A stretch of DNA of 64,000 bases, taken from the NCBI RefSeq assembly GCF_038502225.1, contig NC_091372.1:10818642-10882641 (forward strand), read 5' to 3'. The translations under genes and the position numbers were made by a program. A model generated the notes under the pieces. The model was not told the DNA's origin. It was given only the letters and a program-made list of their open reading frames with translations, and did not search any database. The stretch is from Cherax quadricarinatus (taxonomy: Eukaryota; Arthropoda; Malacostraca; Decapoda; Parastacidae). Below are positions 1-9,189 of this stretch, in pieces; within the stretch, counting starts at the first letter, position 1, and each line of letters starts with the position of its first letter.

Positions 1-235
1 GGTGTTTCCTTGGTGGGTGTCACCCTTCACCTAGCAGTAAGTAGGTACCTAGGTGTTAGTCACACCTGCTGTCACTATTCACCTAGCAGTAAGTAGGTAC
101 CTAGGTGTTAGTCACACCTGCTGTCACTGTTCACCTACCACTAAGTAGGTACCTTGGTGTAAGTCGGTTGACTGTTGCGAGTCACATAGGTAATGGGATC
201 AAAGCACCCCAATTGAAATAAGCTCAATAAAATGG
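1..235 (+). repeat. SINE body with internal 52-bp tandem repetition
   Basis: The body of the local tRNA-derived SINE (CACCTAGCAGTAAGTAGGTA, then a TACCTAGGTGTTAG block) occurs about two and a half times at a 52-bp period, with repeats of TTCACC at 26, 78 and 130. A degenerate SINE 3' part (CCCCAATTGAAATAAG) follows. The tRNA-like head is missing or lies left of the window. The same body occurs at 2674, 4850 and 25985. Confidence 0.7.
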
Positions 236-374
236 CTTTATAGGCCTATCCTAGGGTATTGACCTTCCAAATTTAATAATACAGATAATGTAACTTTTTT
301 CTTTCTCTTCAGTTCCAATAATTCTTTATTGGGCTCTTATGATGCCACATTTCTAATTACTTTTTTTTAAACAG

Positions 375-544
375 CATCAGAAATGGCGTGCTTGGATGAC
401 GAATATTCATGGAGTCCGCCCTCAGAGGCTGAGCTTAAAGTTATTGCAGCTAGGAGTGAACGCAACAACAAGATATCATCAATAATGGGACAATATCTTC
501 TGAAGGGCTATAAAATGCTGGCTATAACATGCCCAATTTGTGAT
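375..544 (+). CDS. ZNRD2: ZNRD2 coding exon 1 (coding from 383)
   Basis: The exon follows an acceptor at 371-374 (TTTAAACAG). A second possible acceptor with a better pyrimidine tract ends at 312 (CTTTCTCTTCAG) and would lengthen the 5' UTR. The first ATG, 383, starts the conserved N-terminus. It codes residues 1-54, ending in the first zinc knuckle CPICD, and stops at GTAAGT (545) in phase 0. Confidence 0.92.
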
Positions 545-3500
545 GTAAGTCGTTTTATGTTTGCATAGCACACAGTGGAACCTCGCAGTAATGGACCCCT
601 GTATAACATATTTCAGATGTAGCAGACAAAATATTTGGCCAGTCAAATGTTCAGTGCAAGAAACCAAGTTTGCTGCATTGAGATTTTGTGTGTTATCGGT
701 ATTGTGTGTGTCCGGCAGTTTCTCCATATATGGACCAAGTCCTTTGCATCAAGTATTTAACCCTTAAACAGTCCAAACAGATCGACGTTGAAATTCGTAG
801 TGCTCCAAAAGTAGATCTACTTTTTTTTACATATTTTCAAATATAACAAAAAAAAATTTAGATAAAAGTTTTTTTTTACACATTTTCAAATGTAAAACTA
901 AAAAGAAGATCTAAATTTTTTTTTACATACTTTCAGATGTTGAAAAAACGTATATATACGTTTGGACCGTTTAAGGGTTAAATTTAAATGGACCTCTCCT
1001 TTCCATTAGTCCATTACACCGAGGTTATACTGTACATCAGTATTACAGTATTTACCTAATTACCTGTCTGTAATCATAGAAATAGATTATTATTATTATT
1101 ACTGATATTATTATTAGCAGTAATGTTCTTACTGATAGTGTTATTATTATTTCTGTTGTGATTTCTTCTTTTATTATTATTGTATTAAAGTGATTTCTTC
1201 TTTTATTATTATTGTATTAAAGTACAGTGGACCCCCGCTTTACGATATTATTTCATTCCAGAAGTATGTTCAGGTGCCATTACTGAACGAATTTGTTCCC
1301 ATAAGGAATATTGTGAATTAGATTAGTCCATTTCAGACCCCCAAACATACACGTACAAATGCACTTACATAAATACACTTACATAATTGGTCGCATTGGG
1401 AGCTGATCGTAAAGCGGGGGTCCACTGTATTATTATTAAACTAGATGATGTGAGGTTTCCAAAAGTATAGCTCAGAGGCCTTTGGTGGGATCATTGAGAA
1501 TGACTAGGAGGGATAGGGGTCATCCCAGGAAAGGTTAAAGAGGTTTTGAGTGCTATGGGCTTGAATATCCAACAGTTCACTGGAAGGATATTACACAGCC
1601 CTAAAACTAAGTGACAGTAATGAACGCCAAAAAATATTGTTAGAGAATATTATAAAGAATTGTCAGTTTTAAATGTGTGTTTCTTTTAAATAAAGACGCT
1701 ATTTGACTTGCACTGGTTTGGTGCGTGTGTGTGAATATAATAATTGTATTATGACAGGCAGTTTTAGTTGGATGCTTATGGGATTATATATAAATACTGT
1801 AAATTTATAAGTGTACCCTCAGTATAGCAGACATCCATATAAAGGACAAATAGAACAAAATAGAACAAAATCTGCTATGTCAATTGATTCAGAAACAATG
1901 GACAAAGTTCATTGGTTATAGATGGTTCATTTTTATTACTATCATGGCAAAACAATTTCTTCTTTATCCACAGCACAACCTAATGGGTTTAGCGGTTAGT
2001 TATGATTGTAATAATAATAATAATAATAATCTATCCACCACAGTTGCCATTATCAGCCTCCTGCTTCCCCTATTAGTTCATTATATTGAGCATTTGCTGT
2101 AATTGGTTTGGGATTAGTAAACTAATAAGTGTTATTTCCTATTTATCTAGTGCATTTTGTTGGAGGACCGTATGACAAACAAATATTGCATCGGGTGTAG
2201 TGAAGTTGATGCTGACACCAGGAAGGACAATCCAGGTAAGATGTAACCTAACGAAATTTTTTGAGTAATAACTACAGTGGAACCTCAGTTTTGGTGATTA
2301 ACCTGTTCGAAAAAGTCTGACGAAAACTGAATTGTACGAAAACCTGAAGCAATATTTCCCATAAGAAATAATGTAAATCCAATTAATCCGTTCCAGACAC
2401 CCAAAAATATTAACAAAAAATACGTTTTATAGAGAATACTAGGGCAAACTAGAGAAAACTAGGGCATACGAAAACTGAGGTTTTACTGTACTCTAATAAA
2501 CACAGTAGCTTTGTGTAACTTTCTTAAAACTGGTCTGGGACCAAGCAGCAGGGGCAATGACCCCCAGAATTCAATCAACCACACATGTTGGTTCATATAA
2601 CCCTCTGACTTGAAACCAGTATACTATAGTAATGATGGACCAATAAAAAGTCTATAACTGGATGATGACAAATCCCCCGTAGCTCAGTTGGTAGCACACT
2701 CAGCTCGCATACTGGGGTCTGTGGTTTGATCCCCGGTATGGGTGGAAATATTAGGATGTGTTTCCTTACACCTGCTGTCACTGTTCACCTAGCAGTAAGT
2801 AGGTACCTGGGTGTTAGTTGACTGGTGTGGGTGGCATCTTTGGGGGGGTGGTAGTATACCTCAGATAGGGTTGTGCTTTGAAATTATCCGAGATACGATA
2901 ACAGCTTTTAGCCTGTAAAATTGATTTGTGTTAAAAAAAGAAAAACTTAATGTTGCAAGGTTCCATGAGGGGCCTCATCAGGAAAGTTCCAGAGACTAAT
3001 GAGAATACATAAAATTAGGAAAGTGGTTCCTAATCACTTGTAAATAGGAATAAGACTGTTTTGACTTTCAAAAATTTCATAAAGAACTGAAAACTATGGT
3101 AAAAATTCATGATGGAGTATTAGAGGGTTAATAATGAAAAATATTCTTTATTTCCTTTGGAAATAAGCCATCTCCACAATTAAATGTATAAAAATAAATG
3201 GATCAGAAAAAAAGAGAAAAAAAGATGAGTTAAGATTGAAGGTCTGCTCGTAGAGGGATACTTCCTCATGGGTCACATTGATTTTAACATGTTCAATATA
3301 CAAATAACCCGCACATAGAAGAGAGGCACTTACGCCGATGTTTCGGTCCGACTTGAACCATTTACAAAGTCACATTTTGTAAATGGTCCAAGTTGGACCG
3401 AAACGTCGTCGTAAGCTACTATCTTCTATGAGCGGGTTATTTGTATATTGTTCCAGTCACAGTATTGTGCCTTTTTTTTTTTTTTTTTGTTAAACATGTA

Positions 3501-6500
3501 CAGGTTTAAATAACAAAAAAGGCACAATACCCTGACTGGAATGATACAGAAATAACCCGCACATGGAAGAGAGGAGCTTACAACGACAGTGTGACTTTGT
3601 AAATGGTCCAAGTCGGACCAAAACGTCATTGTAAACTCCTCTCTTCTATGTGTGGGTTATTTGTGTATGTTCAGGTTTTTTACAATTGATGTTACAGAAG
3701 CAACCCCATTGTCCCTTGAAGGTTCCTTGATGTTGGTGAGGGGCTCTTGATCTAACTAATTGGATCAATTCTCCAATCCCTTGTATCAAGCCTGAATGCC
3801 TTCCATTCCCCAAGGCACTATATCAAATCAAATCAAATCAAATCAAGTTTATTCTCTATAAGGGTTACAAAGTGGGGCTTACAGGATTTGGATATTGTGT
3901 AGTTTACATGTTATAAAATACTAATTACAGAGGGGGCCACTAGGACACCTAGCATGGCTAGGCATTTCGGGCAGACTTGGGTTAATTCTGAACATTAAAT
4001 CCTTACAGATTATGGTATTAAGTCTAGGTGACTACATTATAATTTGTGAGTTTAGCAATGTGAATGCTTTTGTTTTGGCACAATAGAAGGTGTCTATATT
4101 GGAGTATCATAGGCAAATATGACTAGTTAGGATTCATTATTTTACAATTAAGATTAGTATTTCTGTGTTTATAGTCAGTGGGTGAGTGAGTGTAATTGTG
4201 AACTACCAGGTGGTTATCATGTAGTTAGTTGTCGGGGTGTATCAGGGTTTAGTGCTCCCCCATAACTAATAACAATAAGCCCTGTTAGTACAAATCTTAT
4301 TATTATTAGCACTGATACTGATGTTCTTCACTCTCACCAATCTGTTTCAACTCGTGTTTTTTTTTCTTTTTTAACACGCTGGCTGTCTCCCACCAAGGCA
4401 GGGAGACCCAAAAAAGAAACACTTTCACCATCATTCACACTATCACTGTACTTTATGTATGTAGACTAATCCTTTATTAATTGTATACTGTTTTATATAG
4501 AAATAAAGATGTACATACCGATATTTTGGTTAATTTTTTGGAGGGTCACTCTACCTTGGTGGGGAATGGCAGGGACAGTGGGACCCCAAGTTTCAGCCAT
4601 AATCCATTCCAGAAAGCTGTTCGAGTGCCGTTACCAAACGAATTTGTTCCCATAAGGAATAATGTAAATTAGATTAGTCCATTTCAGACCCCCAAAAATA
4701 CTCTTACAAAAGCACTTACAGTAATACACTTACATAATTGTTAAAGTTGGGAGCTGTATGAAACTCGGGGTGCCACTGTATGAAACTCGGGGTGCCACTG
4801 TAGATAAAAAACATTCATACATACCTTTGGAGGAGGAGAGATATGTTGTGACCTGGTGGCTAAAGCTCCCACTTCACACACGGAGGGCCCGGGTTCAATT
4901 CCCGGCTGGTGGAAACATTTCGACACGTTTCCTTACACCTGTTGTCCTGTTCACCTAGCAGCAAATAGGTACCTGGGTGTTAGTTGACTGGTGTGGGTCG
5001 CATCCTGGGGGACAAGATTAAGGACCCCAATGGAAATAAGTTAGACAGTCCTCGATGACGCACTGACTTTCTTGGGTTATCCTGGGTGGCTAACCCCCCG
5101 GGGTTAAAAATCCAAACGAAATCTTATCTTATCTCTTATCTTATCAGCATGACTCTTGCAAAACAGTGATGGAGTGAGTGATGATGAAGGTGTTTCTTCT
5201 TTTTTGGGTCGCCCTGTCTTGATGGGAGGCAGCCAATGTGTTGAAAAAAAATTACCTTTATATGTTATTCCATTTCTTGTCAGCGGTAAGTGAAGAAGCA
5301 GCTAGAAGAGCAGTGGAGGAAATTCAGCACAGACAAAATCATGAAAAGGAATCACCATCACCAGGGAAGAGCATTACCTCTAATGAATCATCACTTACAA
5401 ACACACCAAAGGTACCACTAGTTACCCAGTCTGTGCCAACGTCTACTTCGGATACCAAGGTTTACTGTGAAAGTCCAGCAAGTAAAAGGTGAGATTGTGA
5501 AATTACCATGTGTTATTGTTTACTCGTTGGTATTTAATTTGTTGTGCTTTACAATAACTGATATGTTGCTACCTAGTAAAATGAACAGTAAAAATCACAA
5601 CCCAGTTGTTGGAAAAATTCACAAGTAGCCTATAATTTGGTGAGGAAACTTTAATTGATGTGTTGATTCATACTGAACATTATCAATTCGTGAACAATTA
5701 AAAAGGCGCAATACCATGGCTGGAGCAATACACGAGTAACCCGCACAAAGGAAAATGAAACTCATGATGACATTTTGGTCTGACTTCTACCAAGTCGGAC
5801 TGAAACATTGTCGCAAATTCATTCTCCTATGTGCAGGTTATTTGTGTGTCAGTTCATGATCTAATAATGGTCCAGGATACCCTGAAACATTTAAAATGTC
5901 ATCCAAATCATGGGTCGATATTAAATACTGTAATACTTATGTGTATCTGTGCCTAAATAAAGTTACTTACCAAATTGCTTAACTTGAGTTACCCCATGGA
6001 AACACTGCCATGCTATCATTACATATAATTTTTAACTTACAATTTTCTATCTTGTTTCTTATTAACTTCCAGCAGTAATTATGATTTTTTCCAGTGCAAG
6101 GATATGGCAACTCTTCACTCTTACATTAAATAATGCACATGGAATGTTTTGAAGTGGATCAGGCGATTCTTTAAGAGTTTTAAGACATTTGAAATGCCAC
6201 CTCTCATTAATGGATTTCAGCAGTTTCGGACAAAAAAAAACTGGCCAGACAAATGAATGTATTGTCCGTAGTGATAGTGTTCGGTTGTCTTCTGAAGCAT
6301 CAAACCAACCCTGATAACTCTAGTGTTTGTCTAGTACGAGCCAGAGTAGCCATGTCTACTACCTGCAGAAAAATTACAGATTAAAATAGATCTATCCAAT
6401 AGAAAACAAATATTCAAAAAAATTTTTAGAAAGAAATATTAACTTAGACTAGCAAAACTGTTGAATGAAAAGCAACTAATTTAAAAGATTTGGTATCTAC

Positions 6501-9075
6501 TGTTGTTTCTTCTGAATTAGTTAATTCTGTGTAGTCATCTGAATTTAAATATTTATGAGACTCACAAAATATGGACTTTTGCAAAACAAACACAGGGGGA
6601 GTTGAATGATAGCTCTAGGCCTTTTGTGTTGCAATCAACACATCTTAAGGAGCTTGCAATGTTTTATAAATGAGTAGGAAGTCAGGTAGATTTGTTCTGG
6701 GGCCTCTAGCTAAGAGTTGTTCCCCCTGAAAGAATCTGTCTGGACTTCCTACTCATTTCTGCAGCATTGCAAGCACCTAAAGATGTGTTGATTGCAACAC
6801 AAAAGGCCTAGAGCTATCATTCAACTCCCCCTGTGGTTGAGATTAAGACACATGTGCAACATCTGGGTATCTTTATTGTAGACGTTTCGCCATCCAGTGG
6901 CTTTATCAATACAAATTCTAGGACATAACTTGAAGACAGTAGAACTATGTACAGAAAATGAGGTAATCAGTCCCTCAACCTAGGAGTAGGTGCAAAGAGC
7001 ACCATAGTGGTTGTTTTGCATCTTGTATGACTTGTTGACAATTATTGCAGTATGTACTTAGGTAAAAGTAGGTCTTAGACAGGGATGTGTAATGTCACCA
7101 TGGTTGTTTAATGTATTTATAGATGGGGTTGTAAAAGAAGTAAATGCTAGGGTGTTCGGGAGAGGGGTGGGATTAAATTATGGAGAATCAAATACAAAAT
7201 GGGAAGTGACACAGTTGCTTTTTGCTGATGATACTGTGCTTATGGGAGATTCTAAAGAAAAATTGCAGAGGTTAGTGGATGAATTTGGGAGCGTGGTTAG
7301 AGGTATTATTATTATTATAATCAAGGGGAAGCGCTAAACCCGTAGGATTATACAGCGCCTGGGGATGTGGAAGGCATTCAGGCTTAATTCGGGGAACTGG
7401 AGCACAGATCCAATTCCCTAAATCAAGAGCCCCTCACCAACATCAAGGAACCTTCCCTGAGGGGATGGTTACAGGTAGAAAGTTGAAAGTGAACATAGAA
7501 AAGAGTAAGGAGATCAGGGTATCAGATGATTTAGATAAAGAAAAATTGGATATCAAGAGGAGTATGGAAGAAGTGAATGTTTTCAGATATTTGGGAGTTG
7601 ACATATCAGTGGATGGATTTATGAAAGATGAGGTTAATCATAGAATTGATGAGGGAAAAAAGGCGAGTGGTGCATTGAGGTATATGTGGAGACAAAGAAC
7701 GTTATCTATGGAGGCAAAGAAGGGAATGTATGAAAGTATAGTGGTACCAACACTCTTATATGGGTGTGAAGCTTGGGTTGTAAATGCTGCAGTGAGGAGG
7801 CGGTTGGAGGCAGTGGAGATGTCCTGTCTAAGGGCAATGTGTGGTGTAAATATTATGCAGAAAATTCGGAGTGTGGAAATTAGGAGAAGGTGTGGAGTTA
7901 ATAAAAGTATTAGTCAGAGGGCTGAAGACGGGTTGAGGTGGTTTGGTCATTTAGAGAGAATGGATCAAAGTAGAATGACATGGAGAACGTATAAATCTGT
8001 ATTGGAAGGAAGGCGGGGTAGGAGTCGTCCTTGAAAGGGTTGGAGGGAGGGGGTAAAGGAGGTTGTGTGGGCAAGGGGCTTGGACTTCCAGCAAGCATGC
8101 GTGAGCGTGTTAGATAGGAGTGAATGGAGATGAATGGTATTTGGGACCTGACAAGCTGTTGGAGTGTGAGCAGGGTAATATTTAGTGAAGGGATTCAGGG
8201 AAACCTGTTATTTTATATAGCCGGACTTGAGTCCTGGAAATGGGAAGTACAATGCCTGCACTTCAAAGGAGGGGTTTTGGGATATTGGCAGTTTGGCGGG
8301 ATATGTTGTGTATCTTTATACGTATATACTTCTAAACTGTTGTATTCTGAGATAAGATAAGATAAGATTTCGTTCGGATTTTTAACCCTGGAGGGTTAAC
8401 TGCTCAGGATAACCCAAGAAAGTCAGTGCGTCATCGAGGACTGTCTAACTTATTTTTATTGGGGTCCTTAATCTTGTCCCCCAGGATGTGACCCACACCA
8501 GTCGACTAACACCCAGGTACCTATTTGCTGCTAGGTGAACAGGACAACAGGTGTAAGGAAACGTGTCGAAATGTTTCCACCCGCCGGGAATTAAACCCGG
8601 GCCCTCCATGTGTGAAGCGGGAGCTTTAGCCACCAGGCCACCGGACCACCTCTGCAAAAACAGTGATTATGTGTGAGTGAGGTGAAAGTGTTGAATGATG
8701 AAAGTATTTTCTTTTTGGGGATTTTCTTTCTTTTTGGGTCACCCTGCCTCGGTGGGAGACGGCCGACTTGTTAAAAAAAAAAAGGGGGGAAAAAACTTAG
8801 GTAATACCTTCTTTCAACAAACTGGCCGTATCCCACCAAGGACTTAGGTAATATATAATGTTTTATGTTGTTACAAGCTACTTTCTTATTGCAGTTTGTT
8901 AGTGCATGGTATCAATCTTTCGGAAGACGTTGCTGCAGCGGTTAATGCTCTGCGGTGCAAGTTAGGCTGGGCAACTAGTCAGTTACAAGCTACAACCAGC
9001 GTTCACGAAGCTCAAAATCTTTCCGAACTCATCACTGAAACCTGCAAAGCCATCACTGCACTTAGAGATCTTTAG
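383..9075 (+). CDS. ZNRD2: ZNRD2 (SSSCA1, zinc ribbon domain-containing protein 2), four coding exons
   Basis: Joining 383-544, 2151-2235, 5284-5488 and 8895-9075 gives 633 nt, a 210-residue protein plus TAG; human ZNRD2 is about 199 residues. Residues 1-48 hold the conserved helical segment (YSWSPPSEAELKV, then MGQYLLKGYKML). Residues 50-70 form a zinc ribbon, CPIC then 13 residues then CIGC, the spacing I know from the vertebrate protein. Residues about 83-150 are a polar Ser/Thr/Pro linker. Residues 151-210 form the C-terminal helical domain and end TALRDL. Introns are 1,606, 3,048 and 3,406 nt, with donors GTAAGT, GTAAGA and GTGAGA and phases 0, 1 and 2. A splice acceptor precedes the first coding exon, so a non-coding 5' exon probably lies upstream of the window. 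A candidate ATTAAA poly(A) signal is at 9097-9102. In mammals this is a small Sjogren/scleroderma autoantigen with a poorly defined biochemical role, so only the family assignment is firm. Confidence 0.93.
573..1032. mobile_element. TIR element (MITE) starting CAGTGGAACCTCG, interrupted by a second element
   Basis: The left end CAGTGGAACCTCGCAGTAAT pairs with the right end ATTACACCGAGGTTATACTG. It has no coding capacity. It belongs to the CAGT-ended, TA-targeting group of MITEs seen repeatedly here (1225, 2275, 12780). It lies just inside ZNRD2 intron 1 and hosts the 761-977 insertion. Confidence 0.65.
761..977. mobile_element. TTAA-flanked MITE (piggyBac-like), nested
   Basis: TTAA (757-760), then CCCTTAAACAGTCCAAAC, ends as an imperfect inverted copy GTTTGGACCGTTTAAGGG followed by TTAA (978-981). 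CCC termini with a TTAA target duplication are the piggyBac hallmark. The 217-bp interior is A/T homopolymer-rich with no ORF. Confidence 0.75.
1225..1427. mobile_element. MITE with 22-bp near-perfect TIRs, TA target duplication
   Basis: The left end CAGTGGACCCCCGCTTTACG is matched by CGTAAAGCGGGGGTCCACTG at the right end, flanked by TA on both sides (1223-1224 and 1428-1429). At 203 bp it is non-coding. Termini match the Tigger-like element at 11275 and the MITE at 12780, so a pogo/Tigger transposase is the likely mobiliser. Inserted in ZNRD2 intron 1. Confidence 0.85.
1816..2100. mobile_element. MITE-like repeat interrupted by an (AAT)-tailed SINE fragment
   Basis: Sequence between about 1816 and 2100 is shared with the TIR element at 23942-24142 (GATTCAGAAACAATGGA, CAAAACAATTTCT and a GTCATATTGAG-like right end). 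This copy is split near 1975-2030 by GGGTTTAGCGGTTAGTTATG plus an (AAT)n tail, the 3' end of the local (AAT)-tailed SINE. Confidence 0.55.
2151..2235 (+). CDS. ZNRD2: ZNRD2 coding exon 2 (second zinc knuckle)
   Basis: It is 85 nt, preceded by ATTTATCTAG and followed by GTAAGA. It codes CILLEDRMTNKYCIGC and then an acidic stretch ending KDNP. Cys67 and Cys70 complete the zinc ribbon. It is too short for a normal ORF search and was found by homology to the family and by the splice signals. It ends one base into a codon that the next exon completes as Ala. Confidence 0.92.
2275..2488. mobile_element. MITE with TIRs, TA target duplication
   Basis: CAGTGGAACCTCAGTTTTGG at the left pairs with GAAAACTGAGGTTTTACTG at the right, with TA at 2273-2274 and 2489-2490. 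The interior shares CCGTTCCAGACACCCAAA with the Tigger-like element at 11275, so it is probably an internal-deletion relative. It begins 39 bp after ZNRD2 exon 2. A degenerate CR1-like 3' tail follows at about 2530-2582. Confidence 0.8.
2674..2870 (+). mobile_element. tRNA-derived SINE
   Basis: A tRNA-like head contains an A box (TAGCTCAGTTGG) and a B box (GGTTTGATCCCC), followed by the standard SINE body (CACCTAGCAGTAAGTAGGTA). No full cloverleaf or CCA end is present, so this is a Pol III promoter fossil rather than a tRNA gene. Confidence 0.8.
3290..3668. repeat. Two adjacent fold-back repeats with AAATAACCCGCACAT arms
   Basis: A unit reading CAAATAACCCGCACAT, CGGTCCGACTTG, then the inverse and GGGTTATTTG occurs twice, separated by a homopolymer T run and a GGCACAATACCCTGACTGGA spacer. 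Each unit would fold into a long hairpin. Relatives occur at 5700-5860, 17330-17410, 23820-23940 and 25685-25830. The family is unclassified. Confidence 0.75.
3712..4310 (-). mobile_element. (AAT)-tailed SINE, antisense, interrupted
   Basis: The left part (CCTTGATGTTGGTGAGGGGC ... CCCCAAGGCACTATAT, 3712-3828) and the right part (TTTAGTGCTCCCCCATAAC ... AATAAT, from about 4240) align to one intact SINE such as 29353-29505 in reverse. They are separated by a different element. Confidence 0.65.
3830..4240 (+). mobile_element. (AAATC)n-bordered retroposon nested in the SINE
   Basis: The insert starts with about five ATCAA repeats, then GTTTATTCTCTATAAGGGTT, and runs about 400 bp without an ORF. 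Its boundaries are set by the interrupted SINE on both sides. The family is unrecognised. Confidence 0.55.
4358..4450 (-). mobile_element. RTE-like LINE 3' tail fragment
   Basis: AACACGCTGGCTGTCTCCCA, then GGCAGGGAGACCC and AAACACTTTCACCATCATTC are the reverse complement of the 3' end of the RTE-like LINE described at 18625-20847. The poly(T) at 4358 is its poly(A) tail. Confidence 0.7.
4576..4800. mobile_element. MITE with a duplicated right terminus
   Basis: It starts CAGTGGGACCCCAAGTTTC and ends GAAACTCGGGGTGCCACTG. The last 22 bp are repeated once more, giving ends at 4778 and 4800. The interior matches the 1225 MITE (ACGAATTTGTTCCCATAAGG). Confidence 0.7.
4801..5253 (+). mobile_element. 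tRNA-derived SINE inserted in an RTE-like LINE 3' tail
   Basis: The SINE (about 4850-5145) has a B-box-like GGTTCAATTCCCGG, the standard body, and a tail of (ATCTT)n. It is flanked on the left by GAGATATGTTGTG and on the right by CTCTTGCAAAACAGTGATGG. These adjoin in the uninterrupted LINE 3' UTR, which then ends GTGTTGAAAAAAAA at 5253, 31 bp before ZNRD2 exon 3. Confidence 0.75.
5284..5488 (+). CDS. ZNRD2: ZNRD2 coding exon 3 (linker)
   Basis: It is 205 nt, preceded by TTTCTTGTCAG and followed by GTGAGA. It begins VSEEAARRAVEEIQ, a predicted short amphipathic helix, and continues as a Ser/Thr/Pro-rich low-complexity linker. That is the most variable part of the family. Phase 1 in and phase 2 out match the neighbouring exons. 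Confidence 0.9.
5700..5860. repeat. Fold-back repeat, AAATAACCCGCAC family
   Basis: GAGTAACCCGCACAAAGG and its inverse CCTATGTGCAGGTTATTTGT flank CTGACTTCTACCAAGTCGGA and its complement. It is the same family as 3290-3668. Confidence 0.65.
6592..6835. repeat. Long inverted repeat with about 90-bp arms
   Basis: CACAGGGGGAGTTGAATGAT through GTTGATTGCAACAC on the left is repeated in reverse complement at the right, ending ATTCAACTCCCCCTGTG. The spacer contains a second weaker pair (GAGTAGGAAGTC and GACTTCCTACTC). There are no target duplications I can see and no ORF. Confidence 0.8.
6846..7010. repeat. Half of a fold-back repeat (GTGCAACATCTGGGTATC family)
   Basis: ACACATGTGCAACATCTGGG, then GACGTTTCGCCATCCAGTGG and GAGGTAATCAGTCCCTCAAC correspond to one arm of the complete palindrome at 54022-54355. 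Confidence 0.7.
7304..7466 (-). mobile_element. (AAT)-tailed SINE inserted in LINE copy 1
   Basis: (ATT)n, then AAGCGCTAAACCCGTAGG and GATCAAGAGC-type sequence interrupt the LINE between TGGTTAGAGGTA (7294-7305) and TGGTTACAGGTA (7466-7477), a 12-bp target duplication with one mismatch. Removing it restores alignment with LINE copy 3. Orientation is antisense to the gene (the tail reads AAT on the minus strand). Confidence 0.8.
8351..8646 (-). mobile_element. tRNA-derived SINE inserted in LINE copy 1 3' UTR
   Basis: Antisense SINE: tail (AGATA)n at the left and tRNA-like head with B-box complement GGGAATTAAACCCGGG at the right. It splits the LINE 3' UTR, which is continuous in copy 2 (GTTGTATTCTGAGCACCTC near 18260). 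Confidence 0.85.
8807..8841 (-). mobile_element. 35-bp truncated LINE fragment with perfect 12-bp target duplication
   Basis: ACTTAGGTAATA occurs at 8795-8806 and 8842-8853. The 35 bp between read as an antisense LINE 3' tail (TTTCAACAAACTGGCC, then GTATCCCACCAAGG). It is among the shortest retroposition products one can still diagnose and lies 53 bp before the ZNRD2 exon 4 acceptor. Confidence 0.75.
8895..9075 (+). CDS. ZNRD2: ZNRD2 coding exon 4 (C-terminal helical domain)
   Basis: The acceptor is CTTTCTTATTGCAG (8881-8894). The exon codes 60 residues from LLVHGINLSEDV to ITALRDL and TAG at 9073-9075. It corresponds to the conserved C-terminal helices of the family (a K-L-x-W-A motif, then a Leu-rich helix). 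A 35-bp transposon-derived insertion ends only 53 bp upstream of this exon. Confidence 0.92.
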
Positions 9076-9189
9076 AAATAGTTTGTGACCTGTGGTATTA
9101 AAAGGAGGTAAAAATTTAAATTATCTGGCTTTGGGAACCTCTGTAGCATTATTTACTGGACATTGGTGCCTTACCTATGTTTGCACTTT

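Larger units (their letters stand above)
7060..8784 (+). pseudogene. RTE-like LINE copy 1, 5'-truncated, two SINE insertions
   Basis: Reverse-transcriptase sequence begins at the motif GLRQGCVMSPWLFN (from about 7073), reaches the catalytic FADD block near 7220, and resumes after an insertion with the C-terminal region (LYGCEAWVVN, RWFGHLERM). A TGA at 8032-8034 replaces an Arg codon present in other copies. The 3' UTR ends GGGAGACGGCCGACTTG plus poly(A) at 8773-8784. The endonuclease and N-terminal RT are missing. It lies in ZNRD2 intron 3, same strand as the gene, and is not functional. Confidence 0.85.

Noticed and set aside
2674..2746. A functional tRNA gene
   Set aside because: A and B boxes are present but the sequence continues into the SINE body, lacks a clear anticodon arm and has many sibling copies with the same body.
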